A stretch of 64,000 nucleotides of DNA, from contig CP018627.1 of assembly GCA_002021875.1 (NCBI GenBank), positions 1,240,001-1,304,000 of the forward strand. The letters run 5' to 3'. The position numbers and the translations under genes were made by a program. The notes under the pieces were generated by a model. It ran no database searches, had not been told where the DNA came from, and saw nothing but the letters and a program-made list of their open reading frames with translations. Position 1 is the stretch's first letter. Each line of letters begins with the position of its first letter. Source of the stretch: Streptomyces hygroscopicus (GTDB lineage: Bacteria > Actinomycetota > Actinomycetes > Streptomycetales > Streptomycetaceae). Shown in pieces: positions 9,905 to 17,462 of this stretch.

Positions 9905-11635
9905 GTGAGCGAACACGGTCGCAGGCAGGTATTACGGACCGGCCTCGGCGCGGTCGCCGGATCGACGGTGCTCGGCGGAATCGGCGCCACCACCCCGGCC
10001 TCGGCGACGCCACGGCCAGGCGGGCCGATCGAGGCAGGTGGCGCGGTGACGGCAAGTGAACCGGCCTCGGCCCGGACACATCTGCCATGGGTGGCCGACC
10101 TGGGGGACGGCCGCTATCAGAACCCGGTGCTCAACGCCGACTGGTCCGACCCCGATGTGATCCGGGTGGGCCCGTACTTCTATCTGGTCGCCTCCACCTT
10201 CAACCGCGTTCCCGGACTGCCCGTGCTGCGGTCGGCCGACCTGGTCAACTGGAGCGTCATCGGTCATGCCCTGACCGAGCTGGAGCCCAAGGACCACTTC
10301 AGCGAGCCGAGGCACGGCGAAGGGGTGTGGGCTCCGGCCCTGCGCCATCACGACGGCAGGTTCTGGATCTTCTATCCCGACCCCGACTTCGGCATCTTCA
10401 TGGTGACCGCCACCGATCCGCGAGGGCCATGGAGCGCACCGCGTCCGGTCAAACCGGGCAAGGGGCTGATCGACCCGTGTCCGCTGTGGGACGACGACGG
10501 GCAGGCGTATCTGGTCCACGCGTGGGCGAAGAGCCGCAGCGGCATCAACAACCGGCTCACGCTGCACCGTATGAGCCCGGACGGGACCGAGCTGCTCGAC
10601 GCGGGCCGGATCGTGATCAACGGCGATGCCCTCCCCGGCTACACCACGCTGGAGGGCCCGAAACTCTACAAGCGGGACGGCTGGTACTGGATCTTCGCAC
10701 CCGCCGGAGGCGTCACCAACGGCTGGCAGTCGGCGTTCCGCTCCCGCTCCATCTGGGGCCCGTACGAGGACCGCATCGTCCTCGCCCAGGGCGACAGCCC
10801 CGTCAACGGGCCGCATCAGGGAGCGTGGGTGACCACGGAGAGCGGTGAGGACTGGTTCCTGCACTTCCAGGACCGCGATGCCTACGGACGGGTGGTGCAC
10901 CTCCAGCCGATGCGGTGGCGCACCGATGGCTGGCCGGTGATGGGCACCGACGACGGCAGTGGCCGGGGTACGCCGGTGCTGGTGCACACCAAGCCCCGGG
11001 TGAACGGCCGGACGGAGGTCACCGCGCCGGCCAGTGGCGACGAGTTCACCGGGGCGGAGCTGGGCGGGCAGTGGATGTGGCAGGCGAACCCCGACCCGGC
11101 GTGGTGGTCGCTGCGCCGCTCCCCGGGCCGGCTCGCCCTGGTCTGCCAACCGAGCCCGGCCGCCGGTGACTTACGGCTGCTGCCCCATGTGCTGACCCAG
11201 CGGTTGCCCGCCGAATCGTTCACCGCGACGACCTCGATGAGCCTGTCGGCCATGCCGGAGGGGTCCCGGGCCGGGCTGGTGGTCCTGGGTGAGACCTACG
11301 CCTGGGTGGGCCTGCGCCACGACGGCGACCGGATCGTCCTCGTCTGCCGCACCGCGGCCCAGGACGCCGCCGAGGTGGACGCCGCCACGCCGGTGCCGTT
11401 GCCGAGGGGGCGCTCTGCCGTACGGCTCCGGGTGACTGTGCGGCCGGGAGCGGTGTGCCAGTTCGCGGCCGAGGTGGACGGGCGGGGGTTCACGCCGCTC
11501 GGGGAGCCGTTCCCGGCGACCGCGGGCAAGTGGATCGGGGCGACCGTGGGACTCTTCGCCACCGGTCCGGCGACCGGCGGCAGGGGCGGTGTGGCGGAGT
11601 TCGACTGGTTCCGGATGAGACCGATTTCCTCGTAG
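9905..11635 (+). CDS. Secreted glycoside hydrolase family 43 (arabinan/xylan-type)
   Basis: 576 residues. The N-terminus EHGRRQVLRTGLGAVAGS followed by an Ala-rich cleavage region looks like a Tat signal. The GH43 five-bladed propeller spans about residues 65-370, with the expected carboxylates: base in NADWSDPD (Asp82/84), Asp190 in GLIDPCPLWDDDG and acid Glu250 in YTTLEGPKLY. A C-terminal beta-sandwich like the GH43 xylosidase C-domain spans about 385-575. The GTG start at 9905 has GGAGGG just upstream. Two TTA codons (9932-9934 and 11171-11173) make translation dependent on the rare bldA-type leucine tRNA. Probably a beta-xylosidase or alpha-L-arabinofuranosidase; exact substrate not decidable. 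Confidence 0.92.
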   Translation: MSEHGRRQVLRTGLGAVAGSTVLGGIGATTPASATPRPGGPIEAGGAVTASEPASARTHLPWVADLGDGRYQNPVLNADWSDPDVIRVGPYFYLVASTFNRVPGLPVLRSADLVNWSVIGHALTELEPKDHFSEPRHGEGVWAPALRHHDGRFWIFYPDPDFGIFMVTATDPRGPWSAPRPVKPGKGLIDPCPLWDDDGQAYLVHAWAKSRSGINNRLTLHRMSPDGTELLDAGRIVINGDALPGYTTLEGPKLYKRDGWYWIFAPAGGVTNGWQSAFRSRSIWGPYEDRIVLAQGDSPVNGPHQGAWVTTESGEDWFLHFQDRDAYGRVVHLQPMRWRTDGWPVMGTDDGSGRGTPVLVHTKPRVNGRTEVTAPASGDEFTGAELGGQWMWQANPDPAWWSLRRSPGRLALVCQPSPAAGDLRLLPHVLTQRLPAESFTATTSMSLSAMPEGSRAGLVVLGETYAWVGLRHDGDRIVLVCRTAAQDAAEVDAATPVPLPRGRSAVRLRVTVRPGAVCQFAAEVDGRGFTPLGEPFPATAGKWIGATVGLFATGPATGGRGGVAEFDWFRMRPISS

Positions 11636-11720
11636 CCGGCCGGGGACGGGCCTTCGGGACCAGTCCCCGCCGGTTCGTGATGCCCTGTCGGCGGAAGGGG
11701 CACCCAGGAGGGGGAACACC

Positions 11721-12116
11721 ATGCACCAGCGCATCGCCGTCACGGCAGCCCTGTCCGCGGCCCTCGTCGCCGTGCTCGCCAGTGCGCCCACCGCGTCGGC
11801 CGAGCCCAGTCCGCCCGACTGTCCCTCAGGGAACGTCTGCGTCTTCGACAGCAACGTGGGCACCGACGGTCCGGCCGTGATCAAGACGACCGGCAACTGG
11901 AGGGGCTCCCACCCGACCGGCATCGTCGGCAGCACGATCTTCAACAACGGCACCCGTCAGCCGGGCCACGATCACATCCAGGCCACCTGGGTCTTCAACG
12001 GACAGACGTTTGGCAGGTGCCTCCACTTCAACCCCGGCCCCGGCGACTACAAGTTGATCATCGGTTCCAGGGCCACCCTGACCAGCCTCACCTGGCGCGG
12101 CGAATGTGACGACTGA
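11721..12116 (+). CDS. Small secreted protein, peptidase inhibitor family I36-like
   Basis: 131 residues with a Sec signal peptide ending at about TASA|EPS (residue 27). The mature part begins with PDCPSGNVCVFDSN, the cysteine pattern of Streptomyces I36 inhibitors (SMPI-like beta-gamma-crystallin fold). Two later cysteines (GRCLHF and RGECDD) could pair with them. GGAGGGGG is about 5 nt before the ATG. It converges on a secreted zinc protease gene, sharing a terminator hairpin. That the inhibitor acts on this protease is a guess. Confidence 0.75.
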   Translation: MHQRIAVTAALSAALVAVLASAPTASAEPSPPDCPSGNVCVFDSNVGTDGPAVIKTTGNWRGSHPTGIVGSTIFNNGTRQPGHDHIQATWVFNGQTFGRCLHFNPGPGDYKLIIGSRATLTSLTWRGECDD

Positions 12117-12123
12117 ACGGGCC

Positions 12124-12154
12124 GACGTCCCCTGCCGGCCGGACAGGGGACGTC
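12124..12154. terminator. Bidirectional terminator hairpin
   Basis: GACGTCCCCTG (12124-12134) pairs perfectly with 12144-12154 around a 9-nt loop. It sits between two convergent genes (stops at 12116 and 12223) and can serve both. Confidence 0.75.
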
Positions 12155-12222
12155 GCCGAAGGCCCGGTACGGCTCGGCTGACGAGGCCAGGGGCATGGTG
12201 AGCGGGTGCGGACACCGTCCGC

Positions 12223-13077
12223 TCAGAGGCCGTAGCGGCTCTTCAGATGACGCCAGAAGTCACGGAGCATCCACTTGTCGAACTCCGTGATCTGCGTGGC
12301 GCTTCCCGCTTTCATGAGGAAGCAGCACTGGCCGGTCGGCGTCCAGTCGTAGAAGTCGTCGAGGCCGAAGGTGTGGCCGACTTCATGCAGGTAGATGTGG
12401 ATGTTGTCCTGGTTCAGCGCACCGGTGAAGTACTCCTGTCCCACACGCTGGCCCCAGTCCCCGCCGGCACCGCCCTGGAAGCCCTTCGTCAGCCACAGCG
12501 ACTGGTCGTAGTGGCGGGCCGCACCGCCCGGGCAGCGCGAGTAGTTACCGTCCTGGTGGAAGAAGCGTCCACAGTCGGGTGAGCACTGCGGGGCGCCGCC
12601 ACTGTCGAGGTTCCCGGCGTAGATGTCGACCGAGTTGTCGGTCCACTGGAGTGTCGAGCGGTTCTTCACGGCCCAGCCGACGATGTTGACCGGGACGTTG
12701 GTGTAGGGCCAGGCGTTGTGTCCCTTGCCGTTCTCCACCATGGCCGCCATCCACTTGGCGTACTGCTTCTTGACCGCGGCGTGGATCTGGTCGCGCAGCG
12801 CGGCGCTGACGGGAGCGTCGGACTCCCAGCGGACGCAGTAGTTGACGCTTCCCCTGTTGGCCATGACCTGGTCCCAGCCGTAGTTGCGGAAGCCGTAGAG
12901 ATCCGGGTAGGTCGACTCGACGTGGTTCCACACCTCGCCCAGCGGCTGCACCAGGTTGGCGGGCGGGTTCCAGTCGTCGGCGACCCGCGACGGGGCGGCC
13001 GTCGCGACGCCGGGCGCGGCGACCAGCGCGGCCAGGGCGGCCAGCACGGTGGCCAGGCGCGCGAGGAATGAGCGCAC
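12223..13077 (-). CDS. Secreted metzincin-like zinc metalloprotease
   Basis: 284 residues with a Sec signal (hydrophobic residues 5-27, cut near ATA|APS). The zinc site is HEVGHTFGLDD: His231, Glu232, His235 and Asp241, matching HExxHxxGxxD as in snapalysin-type metzincins. A following CCFLMKAGS supplies a plausible Met-turn. Six or more cysteines suit an extracellular protein. Streptomyces relatives are often labelled cellulose-binding proteins, but the intact zinc motif argues for a peptidase. GTG start at 13077 with GGGAG 6 nt upstream. A perfect palindrome lies just upstream (13096-13112). Confidence 0.82.
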   Translation of the reverse strand: MRSFLARLATVLAALAALVAAPGVATAAPSRVADDWNPPANLVQPLGEVWNHVESTYPDLYGFRNYGWDQVMANRGSVNYCVRWESDAPVSAALRDQIHAAVKKQYAKWMAAMVENGKGHNAWPYTNVPVNIVGWAVKNRSTLQWTDNSVDIYAGNLDSGGAPQCSPDCGRFFHQDGNYSRCPGGAARHYDQSLWLTKGFQGGAGGDWGQRVGQEYFTGALNQDNIHIYLHEVGHTFGLDDFYDWTPTGQCCFLMKAGSATQITEFDKWMLRDFWRHLKSRYGL

Positions 13078-13095
13078 TGTGAACTCCCTTGAGTA

Positions 13096-13112
13096 GCTGA
13101 CAAGTTGTCAGC
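13096..13112. promoter_or_regulatory. Palindrome upstream of the metalloprotease gene
   Basis: GCTGACAA-G-TTGTCAGC, perfect 8-bp arms with a 1-bp centre, 19 bp before the GTG start. Its place between start codon and promoter suits a repressor operator. The regulator is unknown. Confidence 0.5.
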
Positions 13113-13191
13113 CTCAGGTCGCCGCCACCGCCGCTTGGGTTGCCGCCGTGCCTGCGATCCGCCGCGTACCGTGTGGGGGCGCTCCGGACCA

Positions 13192-13241
13192 GCCGGTGGC
13201 CAACGGGCCCGCTAGACCGGCCGGTGGCCAACGGGCCCGCT
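13192..13241. repeat. 22-bp direct repeat at the end of the methyltransferase gene
   Basis: The same 22 bases (beginning GCCGGTGGCCAACGGG) occur at 13192-13213 and 13220-13241, a 28-bp period. The second copy runs into the stop codon of the methyltransferase gene. It looks like a small slippage duplication. Confidence 0.8.
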
Positions 13242-13984
13242 CAGCCGGGCCGGGTGGCCACGACCAGTCGGCAGCGAGGGCTGCCGTCCGCCCGTCGGCC
13301 GAGCTCCTCCAGTGCCCGCAGTTCGATTTCGAACCCGGCCCGGACCAGCTCTTCCCGCACCTCCGCGAGCCGGAAGGTCCGGTAGTACATCACAAAGCGC
13401 GGCCGCCATACCGCGTTGCGCACCCGCATCGCGGTGTCGAACGCCAGGAGCTCCCAGTACTGCCGGGATCCCGGACGGGCCGGTGCCCCGATCGGGAAGG
13501 CGAACCGGCCGCCCGGGCGGAGCACGGAGTGGACCTGGGCGAAAAGCCCCGGCAGCTCCCGCGGCAGGAAGTGGCCGAACGCCCCGAAGCTCACCGCCAG
13601 ATCGAACACCGGCCCGAACGGAAGGGCGCGCACGTCGGCGCGTACCCAGCCCGTGCGCGGTGCCTCCGGCACCACCGGGGTACGGGCCCGGCCCGCGGCC
13701 AGCATGCCCGCGCTGAAGTCGACGCCGGTGATCCGCTTCCGGCACACCTGCCGCAGCACGCCCATGCCCGCGCCGGTTCCGCAGCACACGTCGAGGCCGC
13801 TGTCGAAGGGCCCGAGCCCGCGCAGGGCGCCGGCCACCGAGTCCAGCACCGACGCCGGGGTCCGGTACCCGGTGTGGTCGAACTTCGGGGCCAGCAGATC
13901 GTAGCCGTGCTCGACGGAGGACAGCGCCTGGACGACGAGCTCACGGAAGGTGGGGCCCTGGGGTGCGGACATCACGCTCAGCAT
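13241..13984 (-). CDS. SAM-dependent class I methyltransferase
   Basis: 247 residues with the Rossmann methyltransferase pattern. Motif I is LDVCCGTGAGMGVL (a Cys-rich variant of D-x-G-x-G), followed by ITGVDFSAGMLAAG (motif for the acidic residue binding SAM ribose) and FDLAVSFGAFGHF (post-motif). Methyltransf_11/25 type; the substrate cannot be told. Start at ATG 13984 with a second ATG at 13972 equally possible; neither has a good ribosome-binding site. Monocistronic by spacing. Confidence 0.85.
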   Translation of the reverse strand: MLSVMSAPQGPTFRELVVQALSSVEHGYDLLAPKFDHTGYRTPASVLDSVAGALRGLGPFDSGLDVCCGTGAGMGVLRQVCRKRITGVDFSAGMLAAGRARTPVVPEAPRTGWVRADVRALPFGPVFDLAVSFGAFGHFLPRELPGLFAQVHSVLRPGGRFAFPIGAPARPGSRQYWELLAFDTAMRVRNAVWRPRFVMYYRTFRLAEVREELVRAGFEIELRALEELGRRADGSPRCRLVVATRPG

Positions 13985-14006
13985 AGAGCCCCACCGGGGC
14001 AGGGCG

Positions 14007-14085
14007 GTCGTACTCCGGCTTGTCGTACTCCCGGCTTGTCACACTCGCGGCTTGTCGCGCTCCCGGCTTGTCGCGCTCCCTGCCT
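14007..14085. repeat. 16-bp tandem repeat, five copies
   Basis: Five head-to-tail units related to GTCGYRCTCCCGGCTT (14007-14021 with one base missing, then 14022-14037, 14038-14053, 14054-14069, 14070-14085). They fill the gap between the methyltransferase start and the GH127 gene and may affect either promoter. No coding role seen. Confidence 0.8.
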
Positions 14086-14218
14086 GTCATGCACCTGGAC
14101 AGGGCGCCGGTGGCGTGCTGTGATGCCCGACAACGATGTCAGGCACGACGCGTCCACCTTGACATCCCTCGGCAATTCTTCGGCACTTCCTCGGCACCCC
14201 ACCGACAGGAGCCGCACG

Positions 14219-16618
14219 ATGCCCCTCGACCGACGTCGCTTCCTCCGCACCAGCGCCCTCACCCTCGGCGCCCCCGCGCTCGCCGCCCACCTGGCCCCGG
14301 CCGCCGTGGCATCCCCGGCCCAGCGGCCGAGGGCCCCGCTGGCCGACGCCTTCGACCGGCTCCCGTCCGGGAGCATCACCCCGCGCGGATGGCTGGCCGA
14401 GCAGCTTCGTCTCCAACTCCTCGGGCTCTGCGGCCGGTACGAGGAGCGCTCGCACTTCCTCGATGTCAACGCCACCGGGTGGACCCGTCCGGACCAGGAC
14501 GGCTGGGAGGAGGTGCCCTACTGGCTGCGTGGCTATGTCCCGCTGGCCGTGGCCACCCGTGACCAGGCAGCGCTCGCGAACTCCCGTAGGTGGATCGACG
14601 CCATCCTCGCCACCCAGCAGAGCGACGGCTTCTTCGGGCCGCGCTCCCTGCGGACAAAGCTGAACGGCGGCCCCGACTTCTGGCCGTTCCTCCCCCTTCT
14701 CATGGCCCTGCGCACCCATGAGGAGTTCACCGGCGACCAGCGCGTCGTCCCCTTCCTGACCCGCTTCCTGAGCTTCATGAACGCGCAGGGGCCGGGCGCC
14801 TTCGACTCCAGCTGGGTCTCCTACCGCTGGGGCGACGGGCTCGACACCGCGATGTGGCTGTACCGGCGCACCGGCGAGGCGTTCCTCCTCGACCTCGTCC
14901 GCAAGATGCATACGTACGGCGCCAATTGGGTCGACAATCTCCCGAGTCCGCACAACGTCAATATCGCCCAGGGCTTCCGCGAGCCCGCCCAGTACGCGCA
15001 GGTGACCGGCTCCGCCGAGCTCAGACAGGCGACCTACCGCACCTACGCGTCGGTGCTCGGCGCATACGGCCAGTTCCCGGGCGGTGGCATCGCCGGCGAC
15101 GAGAACTACCGCCCGGGTTTCGCGGACCCCCGGCAGGGGTTCGAGACCTGCGGCATCGTCGAGTTCATGGCCAGCCATGAACTGCTGACCCGGATCACCG
15201 GCGACCCGGTCTGGGCGGACCGCTGCGAGGATCTGGCCTTCAATATGCTGCCCGCCGCCCTCGACCCCCAGGGCACCGGCACCCACTACATCACCAGCGC
15301 GAACAGCATCGATCTGAACAACGCGGTGAAGTCCCAGGGGCAGTTCCAGAACGGCTTCGCGATGCAGTCGTACCAGCCGGGCGTCGACCAGTACCGCTGC
15401 TGTCCGCACAACTACGGCATGGGCTGGCCGTACTTCGCCGAGGAGCTGTGGCTGGCCACTCCCGACAAGGGGCTCGCCGCCTCCCTCTACGCCGCGTGCC
15501 AGGTGAGCGCGAAGGTGGCCGGAGGTACGACGGTCTCCTTCACCGAGGACACCGACTATCCGTTCGACGAGACCATCAGGCTCACCCTGTCCACCCGCGA
15601 GAAGGTGGCCTTTCCGCTCCATCTGCGTGTCCCCGGCTGGTGCGAGAACCCGAGCATCGAGGTCAACGGCCGGGCGGTGGCCGCGGGCGGCGGTCCGGCC
15701 TTCGTCAAGGTCGACCGGAGCTGGTCGGACGGTGATGTGGTGACGATCCGCCTGCCGCAGCGCACCACCCTGCGGACGTGGTCCGGGCAGCACGACGCGG
15801 TCAGCGTCGACCACGGCCCGCTGACGTACTCCCTGCGCATCGGCGAGGACTTCGTGCGCTATGCCGGTACCGACGCCTTTCCCGAGTACGAAGTGCACGC
15901 CACCACGCCGTGGAACTACGGCCTCACCCACGGAGCCCTTCCCGTCCTCACCCGCGACGACGGTCCGCTCGCCGCCAATCCCTTCACTCACGAGGGCACC
16001 CCGGTCCGCATGACCGCCCAGGCGCGTCGCATCCCCGAGTGGGTCTCCGACGACGAGCAGGTGGTCACCCCGCTGCAGCAGAGCCCGGCCCGGGCCGACA
16101 CACCGGCCGAGACGGTCACCCTCATCCCCATGGGCGCGGCCCGGCTGCGCATCACCTGCTTTCCGACGGCCTCGCCGGACGGCCGGACATGGACCCCGGA
16201 ACCGCCCTTCCGCCGGCTGCGGAACAAGCACAGCGGCAAGGTGCTGGCGGTCGACGAGATGTCCACCGCCAACAGCGCCCGCGTGGTGCAGTTCGACAAC
16301 ACGCCGACGGGAGACCACGCCTGGCAGTGGATCGACCGGGGCGACGGCTGGTTCCTGATCCGCAACGGCCACAGCGGCAAGGTCCTGGGCGTCGACCGGA
16401 TGTCGACCGCCAACAGCGCCATCGTCGTCCAGTACGAGGACAACGGCACGGCCGATCACCTCTGGAGGAGGGTGGACAACGGCGACGGCTGGTTCCGCGT
16501 CCTCAACAAGAACAGCCAGAAGGTGCTGGGCGTCGACGGCATGTCCACCGCCAACAGCGCCCAGGTGGTGCAGTACGACGACAACGGAACCGATGACCAT
16601 CTGTGGCGGCTCCTGTGA
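14219..16618 (+). CDS. Secreted GH127 beta-L-arabinofuranosidase with C-terminal ricin-like repeats
   Basis: 799 residues. Tat-type signal DRRRFLRTSALTLGAPALAAHLA. The DUF1680/GH127 alpha-toroid follows, about residues 45-640. The Zn-cysteine site of the family is visible: FETC (Glu309, Cys311) and YRCCPHN (Cys394, Cys395). In the model enzyme HypBA1 the equivalent Cys acts as nucleophile; Glu295 is a candidate acid/base. Residues about 665-799 form three repeats of the type NKHSGKVLxVDxMSTANSAxVVQ, a ricin B-like carbohydrate-binding module. AGGAG is about 7 nt before the ATG. With the PL1 and GH43 genes it makes a pectin/arabinan or extensin-degrading set. An upstream in-frame extension exists but is not coding-like. 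Confidence 0.92.
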   Translation: MPLDRRRFLRTSALTLGAPALAAHLAPAAVASPAQRPRAPLADAFDRLPSGSITPRGWLAEQLRLQLLGLCGRYEERSHFLDVNATGWTRPDQDGWEEVPYWLRGYVPLAVATRDQAALANSRRWIDAILATQQSDGFFGPRSLRTKLNGGPDFWPFLPLLMALRTHEEFTGDQRVVPFLTRFLSFMNAQGPGAFDSSWVSYRWGDGLDTAMWLYRRTGEAFLLDLVRKMHTYGANWVDNLPSPHNVNIAQGFREPAQYAQVTGSAELRQATYRTYASVLGAYGQFPGGGIAGDENYRPGFADPRQGFETCGIVEFMASHELLTRITGDPVWADRCEDLAFNMLPAALDPQGTGTHYITSANSIDLNNAVKSQGQFQNGFAMQSYQPGVDQYRCCPHNYGMGWPYFAEELWLATPDKGLAASLYAACQVSAKVAGGTTVSFTEDTDYPFDETIRLTLSTREKVAFPLHLRVPGWCENPSIEVNGRAVAAGGGPAFVKVDRSWSDGDVVTIRLPQRTTLRTWSGQHDAVSVDHGPLTYSLRIGEDFVRYAGTDAFPEYEVHATTPWNYGLTHGALPVLTRDDGPLAANPFTHEGTPVRMTAQARRIPEWVSDDEQVVTPLQQSPARADTPAETVTLIPMGAARLRITCFPTASPDGRTWTPEPPFRRLRNKHSGKVLAVDEMSTANSARVVQFDNTPTGDHAWQWIDRGDGWFLIRNGHSGKVLGVDRMSTANSAIVVQYEDNGTADHLWRRVDNGDGWFRVLNKNSQKVLGVDGMSTANSAQVVQYDDNGTDDHLWRLL

Positions 16619-16697
16619 TCGGGCCCGGAACATGACGTCGCGGCCGCGGCGACACTCCGTTGGAAGGTGTCGGCACGACGTCAACGGATGAGGCCAT

Positions 16698-16724
16698 CGG
16701 CGCCGGGCCGTCCGCCCGGCGCCG
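16698..16724 (+). terminator. Terminator-like hairpin after the GH127 gene
   Basis: An 11-bp GC-only stem, CGGCGCCGGGC at 16698-16708 pairing with 16714-16724, and a 5-nt loop. It lies between the GH127 stop and the TetR promoter. Confidence 0.65.
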
Positions 16725-16793
16725 TGGCATCTCCGCCCGCCCTGCGCTCAGCGCTCCCCGCAGGCACTCCCCTCGTGGCTCCCCACAAACATA

Positions 16794-16823
16794 TTGACGG
16801 AGTGAGTACTCACTCCGTACGGT
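16794..16823 (+). promoter_or_regulatory. Promoter with 22-bp perfect palindrome (TetR operator)
   Basis: TTGACG (16794-16799) and TACGGT (16818-16823) make a sigma70-like promoter with an 18-bp spacer. A perfect palindrome at 16797-16818, core GGAGTGAGTACTCACTCC, fills the spacer exactly. The -10 hexamer ends 6 nt before the ATG at 16830, so the mRNA is probably leaderless. A bound TetR dimer would shut the promoter, giving autorepression of the TetR-MFS operon. Confidence 0.8.
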
Positions 16824-16829
16824 ACCAGT

Positions 16830-17462
16830 ATGGCAGAGAACTCCTCCACCCCGCCCCGGCGCCGTGCGCCGGCCATGGATCCCGACCAGCGCCGCGCGAT
16901 GATCGTCGCCGCCGCGCTCCCCCTCGTCGTCGAATACGGCGCCTCCGTGACGACGGCGAAGATCGCCCGGGCCGCGGGCATCGGGGAAGGCACCATCTTC
17001 CGCGTCTTCGAGGACAAGGACGCCCTGCTCGCGGCCTGTATGGCCGAGGCCGTGCGGCCCGATGACACCGTGGCCCATCTGGAGTCGATCGCCCTGGACC
17101 AGCCGCTGGCGGACCGGCTCGCCGAGGCGGCCGATGTGGTGCGCGGGCACATGGCGCGTATCGGTGCGGTCGCCGGAGCGCTCGCGGCGGCCGGGCGGCT
17201 GGAACGCGTCGCCCCCAAGCCCGGTAAGGACGGACGCCTCCCGGACCGCGAGGCGAGCCTGGCCCGGCCGCGCGCGGCGCTGGCCGCGCTGTTCGAACCC
17301 GACCGGGACCGCCTGCGGCTCGCCCCGGAACGGCTCGCGGACGCCTTCCAGCTGACGCTGATGTCGGCCGGGCGGCTGGGCGCCCCCGACCCGCTGACCA
17401 CCGAGGAAGTCGTGGACCTCTTCCTGCACGGCGCGCTCGCGGCGTCCGGGGAGGTCAGGTGA
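16830..17462 (+). CDS. TetR family regulator of the adjacent MFS efflux gene
   Basis: 210 residues. HTH at about residues 25-65 includes SVTTAKIARAAGIGEGTIFRVFEDKDALLAACM; the C-terminal ligand domain is unassigned. It starts right behind a promoter overlapped by a 22-bp palindrome and has no Shine-Dalgarno. It overlaps the MFS gene by 4 bp (GTGA), the classic arrangement of a local drug-efflux repressor co-transcribed with its target. Confidence 0.93.
   Translation: MAENSSTPPRRRAPAMDPDQRRAMIVAAALPLVVEYGASVTTAKIARAAGIGEGTIFRVFEDKDALLAACMAEAVRPDDTVAHLESIALDQPLADRLAEAADVVRGHMARIGAVAGALAAAGRLERVAPKPGKDGRLPDREASLARPRAALAALFEPDRDRLRLAPERLADAFQLTLMSAGRLGAPDPLTTEEVVDLFLHGALAASGEVR

Noticed and set aside
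13148..14218. N-terminal extension of the GH127 frame
   Set aside because: The open frame continues upstream, but it is antisense to the methyltransferase gene, and ATG 14219 has a ribosome-binding site and a Tat signal.
14087..16684. 865-residue minus-strand frame opposite the GH127 gene
   Set aside because: Composition is Gly/Val/Arg-rich without motifs, while the plus strand encodes a clear GH127 protein with ricin-like repeats.
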